In this document: positions 47,960-60,118 of the stretch, piece by piece
Layout of the letters: each line of letters opens with the position of its first letter
How positions within the stretch are numbered: the stretch's first letter is position 1
Source of the DNA: Hemileia vastatrix
Lineage: Eukaryota; Basidiomycota; Pucciniomycetes; Pucciniales; Zaghouaniaceae
Direction: 5' to 3'
Length of the DNA stretch: 64,000 bases
Assembly: GCA_030280995.1 (NCBI GenBank)
Contig: JASXTE010000017.1
Location: 8,327,998 to 8,391,997, forward strand
Position numbers and translations under genes: made by a program
The notes under the pieces: model-generated
What the model was told of the DNA's origin: nothing
Databases searched by the model: none
Seen by the model: only the letters and a program-made list of their open reading frames with translations

Positions 47960-49170
47960 TATCAGCGGGTTATCTAGAAGGAGTAAGAAAAGGAAGATAA
48001 ATGAAGAGGTATAATAGGAAGAATAAAGACTTATTTTTAGGTAGTAATTGAAAAGTGGGTTTTATTTGGATTTATGGAGAGTTATACAACAATATCTTAT
48101 GAGTAATGACACTGTAGTGGATTTAATTGATATTTAATAATTTTTTAAGTTAGCTCTCAATGCTCCGCAATCAATTATTATTATTAATAGACTTATGGCA
48201 ACCTTGAAATATTTTAAGTTTTAAATTAGAATTGTAAGACTAATAATGATAGTAATAATTTGTGTAATATTTAAAAATATAATAAAGTATCAGTATAATA
48301 AGTGATAGTTAAAAGAGAGAAATTACAAGACCTTTTATAGGATAGGATACATTCTCAGGCACATCAAATGTATATACAACAATGAAAGTATGTGAAAAAA
48401 AAGACCAAAAGAAATTAATTCAAACATACATGTTGAGAAAAAATGAAACAACAAATTAAACCTGTTAATAACTTGATAATTCTCCTGTATCAAAACTCCA
48501 AAAAAAAAATGAATTAATAAATAAGTATGAGGCCATGAGAATTGTGAGAAAAAATATCCTAAGACAGTAGTATACTAAGATGTAAAGGTTTTAATTGAAA
48601 ACAACTAGAATTATTTTCACGCAAAAACTTTTGTAATCAATTTAATTCAATTATAAAAATAAATTAATTAATTTTTTTAACTAATTCTATTAATTAATTT
48701 AATTGTAACTTATTTAAAGTGAGAATTTAATATTAATATAGTAAATATGTATTTTAAATTATTTACTAATTCTATTGACACAATTAAGGGTCAAAAAAAG
48801 CACCCAATATTTATGGATAAAATTATATGATGAGTTGAATTTAATATCTAAGTTATATAAAATTAATTTTAATTCTATTATAAGTTAAATATAATTAAGC
48901 TTATAATATTATAATTAATTTTTTTATTTTTTTAGAAATATTAAATACATAGAAATGTGCCATGTTTTTATAGAATATAATATTTGTTTATGTAATAAAA
49001 CTTATTTAATAATAAAATTAAATTTAGTAATTATTTTATTTATTCATAAAATATTTATAATTTTATTATTTAATAAAATAATTTATTGTAACTACACAGT
49101 GTTATTCCCTTATATGGTTTCAGTAATTTATTATATGAATTACTGGGCTCCTGAGATAGCCTGGCTGACA
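47960..49170 (-). repeat. 5' LTR of element G
   Basis: Ends TATCAG and GGCTGACA. Next to it, toward gag, the minus strand reads ATTGGAGGCCTTTCC, containing a TGG-type primer-site candidate and the hairpin discussed for F. Confidence 0.9.
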
Positions 49171-49345
49171 GGTGGAGAGTGAGAGAAGAGGGTGGAAAGG
49201 GACAGACACCAATGAAGCGGAGAGTTTAAAGGGTGGAGAGAAAGATGACAGGAGAAGAAAAAGGAAGCTATTGAAGGTGAAGTTTTGTGGTATTCTTGAG
49301 AGGGAGTACGCAAAGATGGTGAAAGAAGATAGTGATACAAAATAA
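49171..49345. mobile_element. repeat X, copy 1, right part
   Basis: Purine-rich (GGTGGAGAGTGAGAG...), continuing the X sequence cut by G. The end near GGGAGTACGCAAAG may be the counterpart of the left GTGTACTCTG. Confidence 0.5.
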
Positions 49346-50040
49346 ATATCCAAAAAACATCAAAAATAAAAAATATTTTACAAAGAAAGGAACATTAATT
49401 ACCTGATTCCTATAAACCCACAAGTCATATACTTATTTTTTCTTCATTTACTTAAATCAAAAAAAATCAACATTTTAATATTTTGAAATTTAGAAGATGA
49501 AGGGACATAAATTTTAGTGAATATTAGTATGAAAATGTTTTTTTATTTACTAGTAAAATATGGTATGTATATTGATTTAGAAAATTATATGTCTAAGTAA
49601 AGTCTTTTTAGCTTCATATTTATGATTTTTGAGCCTTTTTTGAATATTTTAATGATTTATAAGATTCAATACTATCTAATCAGGCAATTAGTATATAAGT
49701 TTTTTAATTATTGAAAAGATTACAATAAATAATCTCAATGCAAAATATATTTTTTATGAACAAGTTCATATATTACATATTATAATTTCTCCATGTATTT
49801 TTGGGCAAAGAAACCTATATAATTAATTCAAATGGTTTCTTATTGACTCTATAATTTGGTATTTTTTTGAAACTGTGCAAATAAACTCCTTAATTATTTT
49901 AAAAAATATGTCTTTCTCAGCATAATTTGGGTGTGTTCTGTACTTAATTCACATTTCTATAAAAAATATCATTATTCATATTTCAGGATTTTTTCAAAGC
50001 ATTATTAACTATGCTTTGTTAAATGTTCAAGTTAGATTCA
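49346..50040. other. AT-rich interval, no feature seen
   Basis: No plausible gene or recognised repeat. Confidence 0.4.
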
Positions 50041-50084
50041 CATTTAGTTCACCAAAATTTTAATCTTTTTTCTTGGTAGTTTCA

Positions 50085-50173
50085 TCACTACCTCAATGTG
50101 GGCTCATATTTGATATGAATTAGAGTTCAAGGTTGCAGACTTGCTAGAAGTCCTCCCCCCATATTGCATGGTG
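50085..50173. mobile_element. right terminus of a CACTA-like element, unpaired
   Basis: CACTACCTCAATGTGGGCTC...CAAGGTTGCAGACTTGCTAGAAGTC then CCCCCCATATTGCATGGTG is the right end of the same family (compare 52300-52417 and 26220-26327). TAT follows. No matching left end is visible nearby; the left end at 26067, also next to TAT, is a candidate. Confidence 0.55.
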
Positions 50174-50802
50174 TATAGTCATTGCAATGAATAAAACTGA
50201 TAAAAGAAAGGACTCAGAAATTTTTTTCTGTTACTGAATAGATTATTGTAAACATATTGAGGCAGATAATTTATTAAAGTTTCTTTAATTTGCAGTTATT
50301 AAAGTCAATTATTTAGTTATATATAGTAATCACAAAACAAGAAATGAAGATAAATGGTTGTATATGTAGATAGATCATTTCTTCAAACTTTACTTGAATT
50401 ATTTAATTTATTTCAAAGATATTTTTAATCTAACCAACATATTTTACAATTACATTTAATAATAAATACAATAAACCCCAAAAATACATAAGTTCAATTG
50501 TTTAAAATTACTTTAAATGTTTTGTTTAGGTTTTCAACTTTTTGCTACAATTTTCCTATTATATTTTTTATTAATATCATGTATACTTATCAGAAGCATA
50601 CTGTCAATTCTTGTGTAAAAAAGAAAAATTGTATTTTGTTACCAATTATTTTATTTTAGTACTTTCTTAGTCTTAAAAAGCATTGTAAATAAAAATTATT
50701 AAATATAAATGTATAAAATATAGTTTGAATGTCAAAAACATCAATAAAAGATAATTATCAATCATTTTTATATTTTCAGAATAGAGCTCTAGATTGATGG
50801 GG

Positions 50803-51596
50803 TGCACTCTGATGTTTGCCCAAATAATAGAGTACACTCTCCATTTTTCACTACCTCAATTGAAAACCTCTCAATCTCTCCTCACAACTTTTTCTACCTT
50901 GTCATTTATTTTAATTCTATTACCACCCTCAACACTTTTATTGTCCTCCTGATACATTTGCTACACCCTCTAAGCTTCAAAATCCAAGTTTAAGCCTTCC
51001 TCACTATTCCCCTACACTCTATTTTCACTTTTAACACAATTCCACCCCTTTTGCTGCCATCCTCATCCCTCACCACTCCTTTCTTGCCTCTTCCTACCCC
51101 ACCCCACCCCTTTCAACCTTGCCCTATCTACTTTTGCCTCAACTCCACCCCACTCCTTTTATAACAAATTAGAATTCTTTCCCTTTAAACCCCCAGTTTT
51201 TCACTGTTAACCCAAGAAAATTCCTAGCCCACCCCAATCCACCCTTCAATTTTCATCCAACCTCTATGGATTTACAAATCACCCCCTTTTCTGCCTATAG
51301 ATTAAATGGGGTTAGAAGCGGAGCAAAAGGAGTGATATCAAGAAAGTTGGTGTAGAGAGTGGTGAAGAGGGGAATAAATAGTGTGTTAAGGGGAGGAAAA
51401 TAAGTGAGGAGGGGTGTAATGGGATGATTAGGGCTGGAGAAGGATGAATAAATGTTTGGGATGGGACAGTTCTTGGTAGACTTAAATAAAATGTAAGAGT
51501 GAGAAAATTTTAGATGGGAGAAGAATGAGATTTAAAGCTAGAGGGAGGAAAGTACTTGTAAGGAACATTTTGAAACAAAGTAAGCACCAAAATTAT
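50803..51596. mobile_element. repeat X, copy 2
   Basis: It starts GTGCACTCTGATGTTTGCCC, has about 480 bp of pyrimidine-rich DNA, a turning point near 51290 (GCCTATAGATTAAATGGGG) and then purine-rich DNA ending near GTAAGCACC. The two halves are partly self-complementary, so the single strand could fold back. It has the same layout and the same CTATAGA turning point as copy 1. Confidence 0.55.
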
Positions 51597-51599
51597 ATA

Positions 51600-52270
51600 A
51601 TATATTTCGAGTCTTTGAAATCATAATGGCATAAAACATCCCAAAAAAAACTCAAAAATATTTTTCAATATTTATTAACCATAGGTTTTACTTGCATAAA
51701 AATTGGATTTCTTATTCTTTTGATATAATGAAGATCATGATATGTTATATTTTTAATAGAATTGGGCCCATTTCCTGTTTTAAATTATTTAAATATGGGA
51801 TGTAAATAAATCTTACAAATTGTTCTATTGACTAAATTTAATGTTGAATTATTTTAAAGAGTGTTTCAACTTCCACAAATGTTTTGAAAATGGATAAATA
51901 AATAATAATATTGATTGATATTATCAGAAAAGGTGTTTATTTCTCAATTTTATACTGATAAAAATTTAATGAAATATAGAAATTGAATAAATGTTTCTTA
52001 ATGAATAATTTCTTAGAATATTGGATGTTTTATCTATATATTAATAGGGTGAAAAACTTAAAAAGTTTTGTGAAATCTATCATAATTCAAAGTATCTGAG
52101 AGTTTCGTTAGATTCAAAAAATGAAAAAAAATTATGATTTTTCAAAATCATGTGAAGCCACAAGGATAGATTGATATTGGGGCTAATTTATTTTTAAATA
52201 TCTTCAAAAAATCTTCTAATTCAAGTATAAATATTTTTTGAACTATTGGTAAACTGTGGATCAATGAAGT
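51600..52270. other. AT-rich interval, no feature seen
   Basis: No gene; presumably interior of the CACTA-like insertion or decayed DNA. Confidence 0.4.
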
Positions 52271-52299
52271 TTCAAATTAGTTTCAAGGTGTTTTCAAAG

Positions 52300-52417
52300 T
52301 AAATTTACTATTTCTTCATGATTGTTTCGTCACTGCCTCAATGTGTGCTCAATAAAATATAAATTAGGGTTCAAGGTTGCAAACTTGCTAGAAATTCTAC
52401 TTCCCATATTACATTTT
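52300..52417. mobile_element. right terminus of the CACTA-like element that splits E
   Basis: CAAGGTTGCAAACTTGCTAG and CCCATATTACATTTTG match the family's right end. The DNA that follows (AATGGTTCATCAAATG) continues E's gag exactly where the left part stopped at 25506. Confidence 0.65.
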
Positions 52418-52418
52418 G

Positions 52419-53228
52419 AATGGTTCATCAAATGAAAATCTACCTAGATCAACATTAGGGCTACTTATAACAGGAAGTTGTCTCTTGATAGGTTTAGAAT
52501 TCTTTTCACCATTCTCAACAATATTACCTGTAGAAGAAGATTTATTATCATAAATACCAACATGCTTATCAAAAAAGTTACTCACCATGGCAAGGGAGAA
52601 AATTTCTGCTGTGCTTTCTTTTTTCTGCCTCCTTGATAAGGATGGTCCTGAGAAGGATGATGGTAAGTTTTTGTCCTGGATGGGCCATGTTGATGAGCTG
52701 ATTAAGGCTGAACATTCTTATGGTAGTGGCTCATGAGATAGTTCTACTTCCACTGTTCTACTTCCAGAGTATTTGGATTTTTTTAAGAGGAGCAGGGGGT
52801 TCAATGGGATTGTGGCTGATTCTGGGAGGTTTTAAAGGGAGGAGGTTGAGCATTGCTGTGATCCAAAAGCTCCTTCACTTACCCCCAGAGGAAGTCTACC
52901 ATTTCCTTTTACCTCAAGCTGTCTGCTCTTGGTTCCTTTATGTGTCTTGATAATTTGTTTACTTTCTGTACCGGAGGAATTCTTGTTATCTTTATGCCCT
53001 TTAAAGGATTTTTCAGATTTATGTGAGCCTTGGCTTTTTTCAGACTTGTTGGGGGAGGGGGGTTTACCACCCCTTGTGAGATTTCCACATCCTGAAGAAT
53101 TGGATTTTTTTTTCAGTAGAAGAATTTTTGTAAGTTAATTTAGAAGATTTTATAGAGTCAACCTCACAGTCTACTTCAATCTCATCCACATTTAATTTAT
53201 CCATGCATTCAGTCAAGTTACTAGACAT
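52419..53228 (-). pseudogene. 5' part of gag of element E
   Basis: It starts at 53228 with MSSNLTECMDKLNVDEIEVD, closely similar to the gag start of G (MSSSLANSMANLHVDEID), and shares LTYKNSS. Several stops follow. Together with 20478-25506 it makes one gag-pol. Its 5' leader (53229 to about 53870) parallels the leader of G, including TGATCTTCTAGGA and CACTGTTATTGCAAT. No 5' LTR of E follows; element C begins instead. Confidence 0.75.
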
Positions 53229-53879
53229 GATATTTATGAAGTTAAAATAAAAGTCAAGTTTTTTAACAAGAATGAACTGATTTTCTTAAAAGAGGGATAT
53301 ATTAATATTTCAAAAAATAAAAATATAATTATCAATATTATTTGAATATAAGATTAATGGATTATACAAAAATATTTTAATATTATTATATATATTTCAA
53401 AACAATGATTAAAATTTGATTTTTTGTAATGTATCTAAGGTGATTATATAATTAATAATTAAAAATATAACCGCAAATATTAAATTTCAAAATAAAAAAA
53501 CTATTAATGTCAACCAATAATAATAATACCAAAATTAATTGGCAAAGATTGGGTCTTAGGACAGAGTACTATTATTTTCAACCAATAATATCAAAATTTA
53601 ATGAAAAATAATTTAATAATTATTCAAAAAATAATGATCTTCTAGGAATAAGAGGGTTGCTCTATTATTGTCAAATAGGAAGAAAAATTTAATAAAAATG
53701 ATCACAGACACTCAGTGTCCCAGAAAAAATAGCCAAGGCACTGTTATTGCAATTAAAATTTAATATTGTAATTGTGAGGTGCAAAGTTAGACTTACTTAA
53801 GTGATCAAAAAATTAGTAAAAAAATATATTTTTATTGAGTTTAAAACCCATTAAATAAATACCCCGATTAAATTCATGG

Positions 53880-54942
53880 TGTGGTCTTCCAACATTGGTG
53901 GAGCCCTTTGTTGGTTTATTTGGTCTTGTTTTGGTATGCCTTAAATGGCATTGTTTAATAATTAGGTGTTTTTCTGGAATTACGCAGCAAATATTCAGAC
54001 TATGGGGATGTGAATACTACCATTGGATAGCCGCGGTTTTTCTCTATATTTATGTCTTGATGAAATTTTTCATAGTCTAAGTATTTAGGTGATAATTTCT
54101 CATTTTTCATTTAAAAAGATTGCTGTTGAAATTTGTTTTTTGTGTTTTAAGGGCTAACCTTAATTCTTAAGGTTAAGTGCTTAGTACCATTGTAATGAGC
54201 TGAATTTTATCTACATTTCATGTCTTAATGCTGTTATAGCATAATTATGTGTTTTAAAAGTTTTAGTAGTTGTAGTAGATTTTTCTGAGTAGTTTGTGTA
54301 TTTTTGGTTGTTTTGGGTGGTTTTCTGAATTCAGGGTGGTCAGGCCGCCTCAGTGCTACAGGGCTGGGTAGCGTTTCTAGGGAGTTTTTATGCAATTTTG
54401 CGGCCAAGAACGCCAAATTCATTGGTGTGCATGGGCTCTTATTTAGTAGTCTGTGTATATATAGTGAAAAAAGAAAGTTTAGGGCAACTTTGATTATCAT
54501 ACAACCATGCAGAGGTGATATCCTTGTTCCTCACTCAGTTTTCACTGTTTTCTGGCCACAATTGGCTGTGTTTGTTGCAAAGTGAGTTCTTTATTTAACT
54601 TAACTTGGCAACTTTTTTCTCTGGTGTAGTTTTGCAAGCTATATCATGTATTATTGCTGTCTCTGGTGCAGATATGCAACCTACATCAAGTATCATTGCT
54701 TTCTCTGGTATGGAAATTGGTCCACATATCAGTTCTTTGGTTTGGTAGTCTGTCTGAAGACTACTTTCTTGACTGATCAGACAGTCAAGTGTGTTGGAAA
54801 AGGGGCTTTTGGTAAACAGGAACCAATTTAATGTAGCAGGTAAATCTCACTTTATTTTTCTAAAGGGACAGGGGTTTTCTTTCTGGTTTTACTCCAACTC
54901 CCTTGGTCAAGGCCTATAGCTAGTACTATAGGATAGTCTACA
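53880..54942 (+). repeat. 5' LTR of element C
   Basis: It is bounded by TGTGGTCTTCC and ...AGTCTACA. It contains GTATATATAG near 54450 (TATA box) and the terminal block AAGGGACAGGGG...CCAACTCCCTTGG that is shared with H and B. The left end is set only by the loss of similarity to E's leader and the TG, so it is approximate. A 42-bp repeat (TCTCTGGTG...) lies near 54618-54710. Confidence 0.6.
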
Positions 54943-54946
54943 TTTC

Positions 54947-54964
54947 TGGTGCCCGACATGGGGT
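54947..54964 (+). other. primer binding site of element C
   Basis: TGGTGCCCGACATGGGGT starts four bases after the LTR end. It begins with TGG, complementary to a tRNA CCA end; GCCCGAC suggests a tRNA-Lys-like acceptor, not verified. Confidence 0.7.
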
Positions 54965-55037
54965 GTAAAGATCTGCTAGTTCTTTAGAATCTCTTTTGTC
55001 TTTGTTTGGCCCTTTTTGGTGATTTTGGACCGGAAGA

Positions 55038-57223
55038 ATGGCTTCTGGTTCTTCTACTCCTGTGGTTACTGTCAGTGGGGGGGAAGGTTCTCCTGCTGTG
55101 ATGGTTAGGGAATGTGTTAGGATTAAAATTTAGGATGGTACAATGTTTAATGGTGAAGATATGAAGTGGTTTCTGGAGAAGTATGAAACTGTTGCAGGTG
55201 TGGATGGTTCTTCCTACCTGGAAATGGTGAAGCAAATTATTTTCTTCATTGTTGATAGGGCAGTGGAGAAGGAGGTTGTGTCCATGCCTGGCTACAAGAA
55301 GAGGGACTGGAACTTACTGTGTAGGGATATGGTAGATAGATAGGGTGTCATGTTCACTATGGTGGATCTGAACAATTTTTTCAGTGTATGGTAGTTATTT
55401 GGTGGTGTTGGTAACTTTCACAGTTACAGGAAGAATCTGCTACAGTTTGATCCGGTGGTGGAATACTTGGTGGAAGTGGAGGAGCTGGCACATTAAAATG
55501 CTGCCAAGGATTTTTTTTGGTCTGCCCCGGCTAGATATGTCAGGATTGATGTTTTGAAGGAGCTGTCAAGGAAGGACTTGATGAAGACTCTTTCTAATGG
55601 GGACCAGAAGTTTCCTGCCTTGGAAAAGTTGAAGGGGGCGGTGCAGGCCATTTGAAGTTATTGGCTGTGGACATCTATTAAGAGGGGTGTGCCAAATATG
55701 TCAGAAAAGTCAGTGAGGCTTTGGCTGAAGAGGAGAGTAGAGTGAAGAAAGAGGAGAAGAATATGGTGAAGGTTCCCAAACAGTAGAGGGACCCAGTGGT
55801 GGAGCAGTTGGCTGATCTGACAAAACAGCTACACATTTTTGGTCAGGAGGCTAAGAAGGCCATTAAGGATCCTTCTCAGCCCAGAGATTTTTTATAAGAG
55901 GTTTGGTAGGAGTAATCCTTGGGTCTGCACTTATTAAAGTAGGAGGGGGCACAAGTCCAATGATTGTTGGGCTCTAAAAAGAGATGTGTCAGAGCGAAAG
56001 GTGTAGTTTGATGGCAAGGTGTTCAAGTTCCCTGATGGGTCATTTGTGAAGCCCAGTGAGGGGAAGGCTCCTGTTGATTTGGTCAGGTGAAGGAATTGTC
56101 TCAATCAGAGGAGACAAAGGTTTCAGGAGATTCCTGATCTGGGGAAGTCTTCTGGTAAGGAAGATGAAGATGTCAACAGAAAATGGAAGGAGGTTAATAA
56201 GGTCTCTTTTTCTACTATCTTTGGTTGTTTGGAAGTATATTCTTGTGGTGGACAGTCAAGTGTTGAATGCTTGGCTGTTTTCTATGATGTAGAAGCAAGA
56301 AAGGTGGGAAGGCCTAATAGCAGCTCTCAGGCCCAACCAAATCCTAAGGCTTCTGAGGTGGACCCTAAGCTGAGTACAGCTAGGTGAAAGTACAGAAAAG
56401 AGGAGCTGTACAAGATTCAGAAGGGGATTGCTGATATGGGCCCCCCTAGCTTTGGTGCGGTGGACATGAATGGAGAGCCAATGCCTAGGGATGTGGATTC
56501 TGACTCTGAGGAGGTTGTTCCTTTGGCTTAATTTCCAAAGCCTGCTGGAGTTAGAGGTTTTTGTGAGAATTCTGGTTTGATTGTGCTGATGGAAAATCTG
56601 TTTGTGGTTCTGGTCCTCAAGAATCTTCAAGGACCAAGGTAGTGAAGCCAAGGGCTCCCTATGAGAGGCCAGTAGTTTCTGGCCAATAAAATTTTATGGA
56701 CTCTGTTCTGGAAGGGATGAATCAGGGTCAGGTTTCCCTTACTTATGGGGAATTTTATGCTATCAGTCCTGAATTGGCTGATAGATAGAAAAAGTTTTTG
56801 ACCAGAAGAAGGGTGTCTTCTGGGAAGATAGAATACATATGTGATTCTACTTAAAAGTTTGAGGAGGGTTTAGAAACTCATTTTTCTGCTCCTCTGGGAT
56901 ATGTCAATGTCACTCTGAATGGAAGGGAGGCTAGGGCATTGGTAAATTCAAGTTCTCAGATCAACCTGATTTCCTTGTTTGAGGCTACTCATTTAGTCCT
57001 CCCCATAAAAATTGTTATTTGTGAGAATTTGAGAGGTATTTGTAGCCACATCACTGAGTTGATGGGAACCTCTGAATTTGTGAAGTTGGATGTTGGTGGA
57101 TCCTCTGGAAAGGCTCATTTTTACATTGCTAAAGGTAATGTAAAAGCTGTTTTGGGTGGGCCATTATTGATGGATTACCAGGCAAGAATTGGGTATCAAT
57201 TTGACATGGGAATCAGTTTGTAG
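55038..57223 (+). pseudogene. gag and protease of element C
   Basis: It starts MASGSSTPVVTVSGGEGSP. Gag text NGEDMKWFLEKYETVAG...GYKKRDWNLLCRDM is broken by many stops, largely TAG/TAA/TGA where Gln or Trp codons are expected. A degraded CCHC knuckle (VCTY...RRGHKSNDCWALKRD) lies near 55925-55985. The protease (56880-57223) reads VNVTLNGREARALVNSSSQ, where the catalytic Asp-Ser/Thr-Gly is replaced by Asn-Ser-Ser, so it is inactive. The remaining GGPLLMDYQARIGY fits the retropepsin end. After 57223 the similarity fades and the B fragment begins by about 57417. Confidence 0.8.
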
Positions 57224-57416
57224 TGGACTGGTGAAGACAAAAAAGACTTCACATGAGGTTTTAATCTCCTGGAGATGATGGTTGGGAGACCAAGCCTGGT
57301 TTGGCATTCATGTGCCAATGCAAGGATTGTTGTATGAGAAGGAGGGAAGTGGATGCTGTTTACTGTTTTTTGGAGTGTGGCTCAGGCTCTGGTGAAAGTC
57401 TGTCTTTTTTAGAGTA

Positions 57417-57764
57417 ATGAGGGCTGATCACCCAAGTGCTAAAACCTCTCCCCAAGATGAGGAAATCCCAGGTTGTAGTAGGTCAGCTTCCTTGGAGATA
57501 TACCAAGTGGATTTTCAACTTTCTCTTTTTAATTTTTCTCTTCTCTGCAAGTATTCTTCAATTTTTTTATCAAGTCTCTGCTCTCTCTCAATATTTTCAA
57601 TTAATTTTCATTCCAGCTCAAATACAAATATGGGATATATATCTTTTTTGAAAGAAATGCCAAAAATCTTTGGAGTGGTAAGATTGGGGTCGAAAAGTAA
57701 GTCCTCCCAATTGTGCACTGCTAGGGTTTCTTCTACACCTTTCAAAAACATTACCTTGGCAACG
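57417..57764 (-). other. unassigned fragment beyond the end of B
   Basis: The minus strand has an open stretch (DVAKVMFLKGVEETLAVHNW, DLLFDPNLTTPKIFGIS) ending at a stop near 57608, then a charged helical stretch in the same frame (KKIEEYLQRREKLKRE). I do not recognise the family. It lies just after the LTR-like end of B and may be the DNA B had inserted into, or a gag start. Confidence 0.35.
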
Positions 57765-58504
57765 TCCGTTGTATAGTAGACTCTTACAGCCGCCTTTCTG
57801 TAAGCTGAATCCAAGAGAGTTGGAATGACAAAAAGAAATCCCTGTCCCTCTAAGTAAACGTAAGATTAAATTAACTAAGCTTAAAGATTGATTTCAAGAG
57901 TGGAATAGATGAAATCCTGATTGAAAAACTTTGAAAGCAATGAAAACCTATATTTAATAAAAATCTAAGTGCAATCAATGGTTACACCCTCAAAACAAAT
58001 ACCTAATACCAGATTACACTGATACTAGTCATAGCAATCACTTAGAACAAGCCGCAACACTGACCCCAGAGACTGAAAAGTACAGTAAAGCACCCCAGAA
58101 ACTACCCTTGGGATGATTTGTTCAAAGGTGCCTTATTAGAGGTCTGCCCCAGATTTACCCAGTTTCCCACCAAATTTAAAGAGTGTAGTAAATATATTTA
58201 TAATTTATGAATTTTATAAGAAAAGAAATAAATTTAAGTTACCCGGGATAAGAGCTATCAAATGATACCCTAAATGTTGATATTTTTTATTAAAATTGTT
58301 GTTATATGTTAAATATTGTTAATAATCCAAAAAAACTCTCAATATCAAAAATAAAAGACAAAAAACATGTAGAAGACTAATATTATCCCCCTTCTATCTG
58401 ATTCTCCTACTCCAGACCTTTCCAACAATACCCTACATGCATAGGATCTACATTAAACTATTGATCTAACAAGCATAATAAATTTGAACCAAATTTTGTC
58501 ACAA

Positions 58505-58870
58505 CACCCAAACTTTTCTGCAGTGACCAAACTTTGCACTGGTGATCAGACTTTTCTACAGTGACCAAACTTTTCTCTGGTGATCAGAATTTCTACAGTT
58601 ACAAAACTTTATCACAGTGCCCATACTTTTCCGCAGTGACCAAACTTTGCCACAGTGCCCAGACTTTTCTGCAGTGACAAATTTTTGCCCTGGTGATCAG
58701 ACTTTCCCATTGTGAGCAAATTTTTCCACAATGAGCTCTTTTTGCCATAATGAGCTAATTTTGCCATAATGAGCTAATTTGGCCAGAGTGATCTAAATTT
58801 GCCACAGTGAGTTAATTTTGTCACCATGACCAAACTTGGCCACAATGACAGAATTTTTCCAGTACACTTT
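58505..58870. repeat. degenerate tandem repeat of about 20 bp
   Basis: Units of the type CAGTGACCAAACTTTTCTG alternate with CTGGTGATCAGACTTTT and drift to CACAATGAGCTAATTTTGC, about 17-18 units. It lies in the 3' region of B and is not seen in A. Confidence 0.75.
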
Positions 58871-59825
58871 GCTTTTGCACTGGAAAATCACTGGAGCAAG
58901 CCAGAGAGCACCAGAGAGCACCAGAAAAAAGTGGCCATTCCAAGAGCACACTTCATTTACCAAAAATACAAATCCATAAAACAATCAAATCACAAACAAA
59001 ATACCACATATAACCATTCCAAAACACCAAAAATCAACCCAGAAAAATCCAGTTAACTCCCTTCAACCAAATTAACACCTGGTAACACCATTATTTTCTT
59101 CCAACCAATTTCTAATCAAATTTTTGACTAAGTGGCCTACCCAGATTGGGAATTCCACATCCGCCCTCAATAAGGAATGTCCCCATTCCAACCAATTATG
59201 CATTCTAATTAGTTTTTTTTGATGAACGTTGATTTAGTTGGTCTTCTACAAATTTAAACTGTTTGTCTTCTTCTCCGGCTCTTGATATAAATCATAATAA
59301 TAATAAAAATAAATTTTTGAGATGATTCCACTGCTTAGAGCAAGGTTTGAATCCCTTCAGACTCCCATATACCAGTCTTCCCACTTTGTCACAGCATGAG
59401 AGAGTGGATATCCCTAATGAGCTGAATACACTTGACTCCATTCTCAAAGGTCCCCCCACTGAGCCAAATTCTTTGATTAAAATCTCTCCATGAGGCCCTC
59501 CAATCTTCCACCAAACAGCCTAAAACTGAGGCTTTAAAATAAAACAATAATAAATCCAACTACCACCCTGACTTCTGATTCCTTCATCACAATTTTCATC
59601 CATTTGCTATTCAGAAAACTTTACAAAATACTTATAGCCAGGCTTTCAATATTTAATTTTAAACTCTTAGACCATGTTAAAGCGCCACAAATTTCACCAA
59701 ATAGATTGACATTCCATTTTAAATTCTTGGTGGACCAAACATTTAATCGATTTCCAGTTACAACTACTATCCTAATCCTTTCTCCAAAAATATCCATAAA
59801 ATTTTGAACGTCCTTGAAAATTAGC

Positions 59826-60118
59826 CAGTTTAAGGTCTTGGAGGACTAACAGCATATCTTGAAATAAAATCATAAACAGCCAGTTTAAAGTCTTAGAGGA
59901 CTAAAGATCCAATGAGGAAAAAAATTCTTGAAATAAAATTGTAAAAACTATGCAGTTTATGGTCTTTCTAGACCAACAGATCCAATGAGGAACCAAATTC
60001 TTGAAATAAAATCATAAATCTATTCAGTTTAATGTCTAAGTGGACTTACAGATCTTGAATACGAATAAGACCTTAGAGAAAGTCTTGAAAAGAAGCCGGT
60101 TTAATGTCTTGTAGGATT
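59826..60118 (-). repeat. motif array of element B
   Basis: Five copies of CCAGTTTAA-N-GTCTT-N(2-4)-GGAC (plus reading) about 55-80 bp apart, with a sixth at 60789. Several are followed by TTCTTGAAATAAAATC. Same motif as in A. Confidence 0.65.

Larger units (their letters stand above)
38930..49170 (-). mobile_element. full-length Ty3/Gypsy element G with nested DNA transposon
   Basis: LTRs are 38930-40139 and 47960-49170 (about 1210 bp each). GGTGG is duplicated at 38925-38929 and 49171-49175. Minus-strand order: 5' LTR, 685-nt leader, gag-pol, 3' LTR. The LTRs differ by several percent by eye, more than those of F. A 968-bp Harbinger-like element lies in the protease/RT spacer. The LTR starts TATC/TATCAG rather than TGTC. 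Confidence 0.93.

Noticed and set aside
51001..51300. Pyrimidine-rich stretch as promoter CT-blocks of a host gene
   Set aside because: The same design recurs in repeat X copy 1 and no coding sequence follows.
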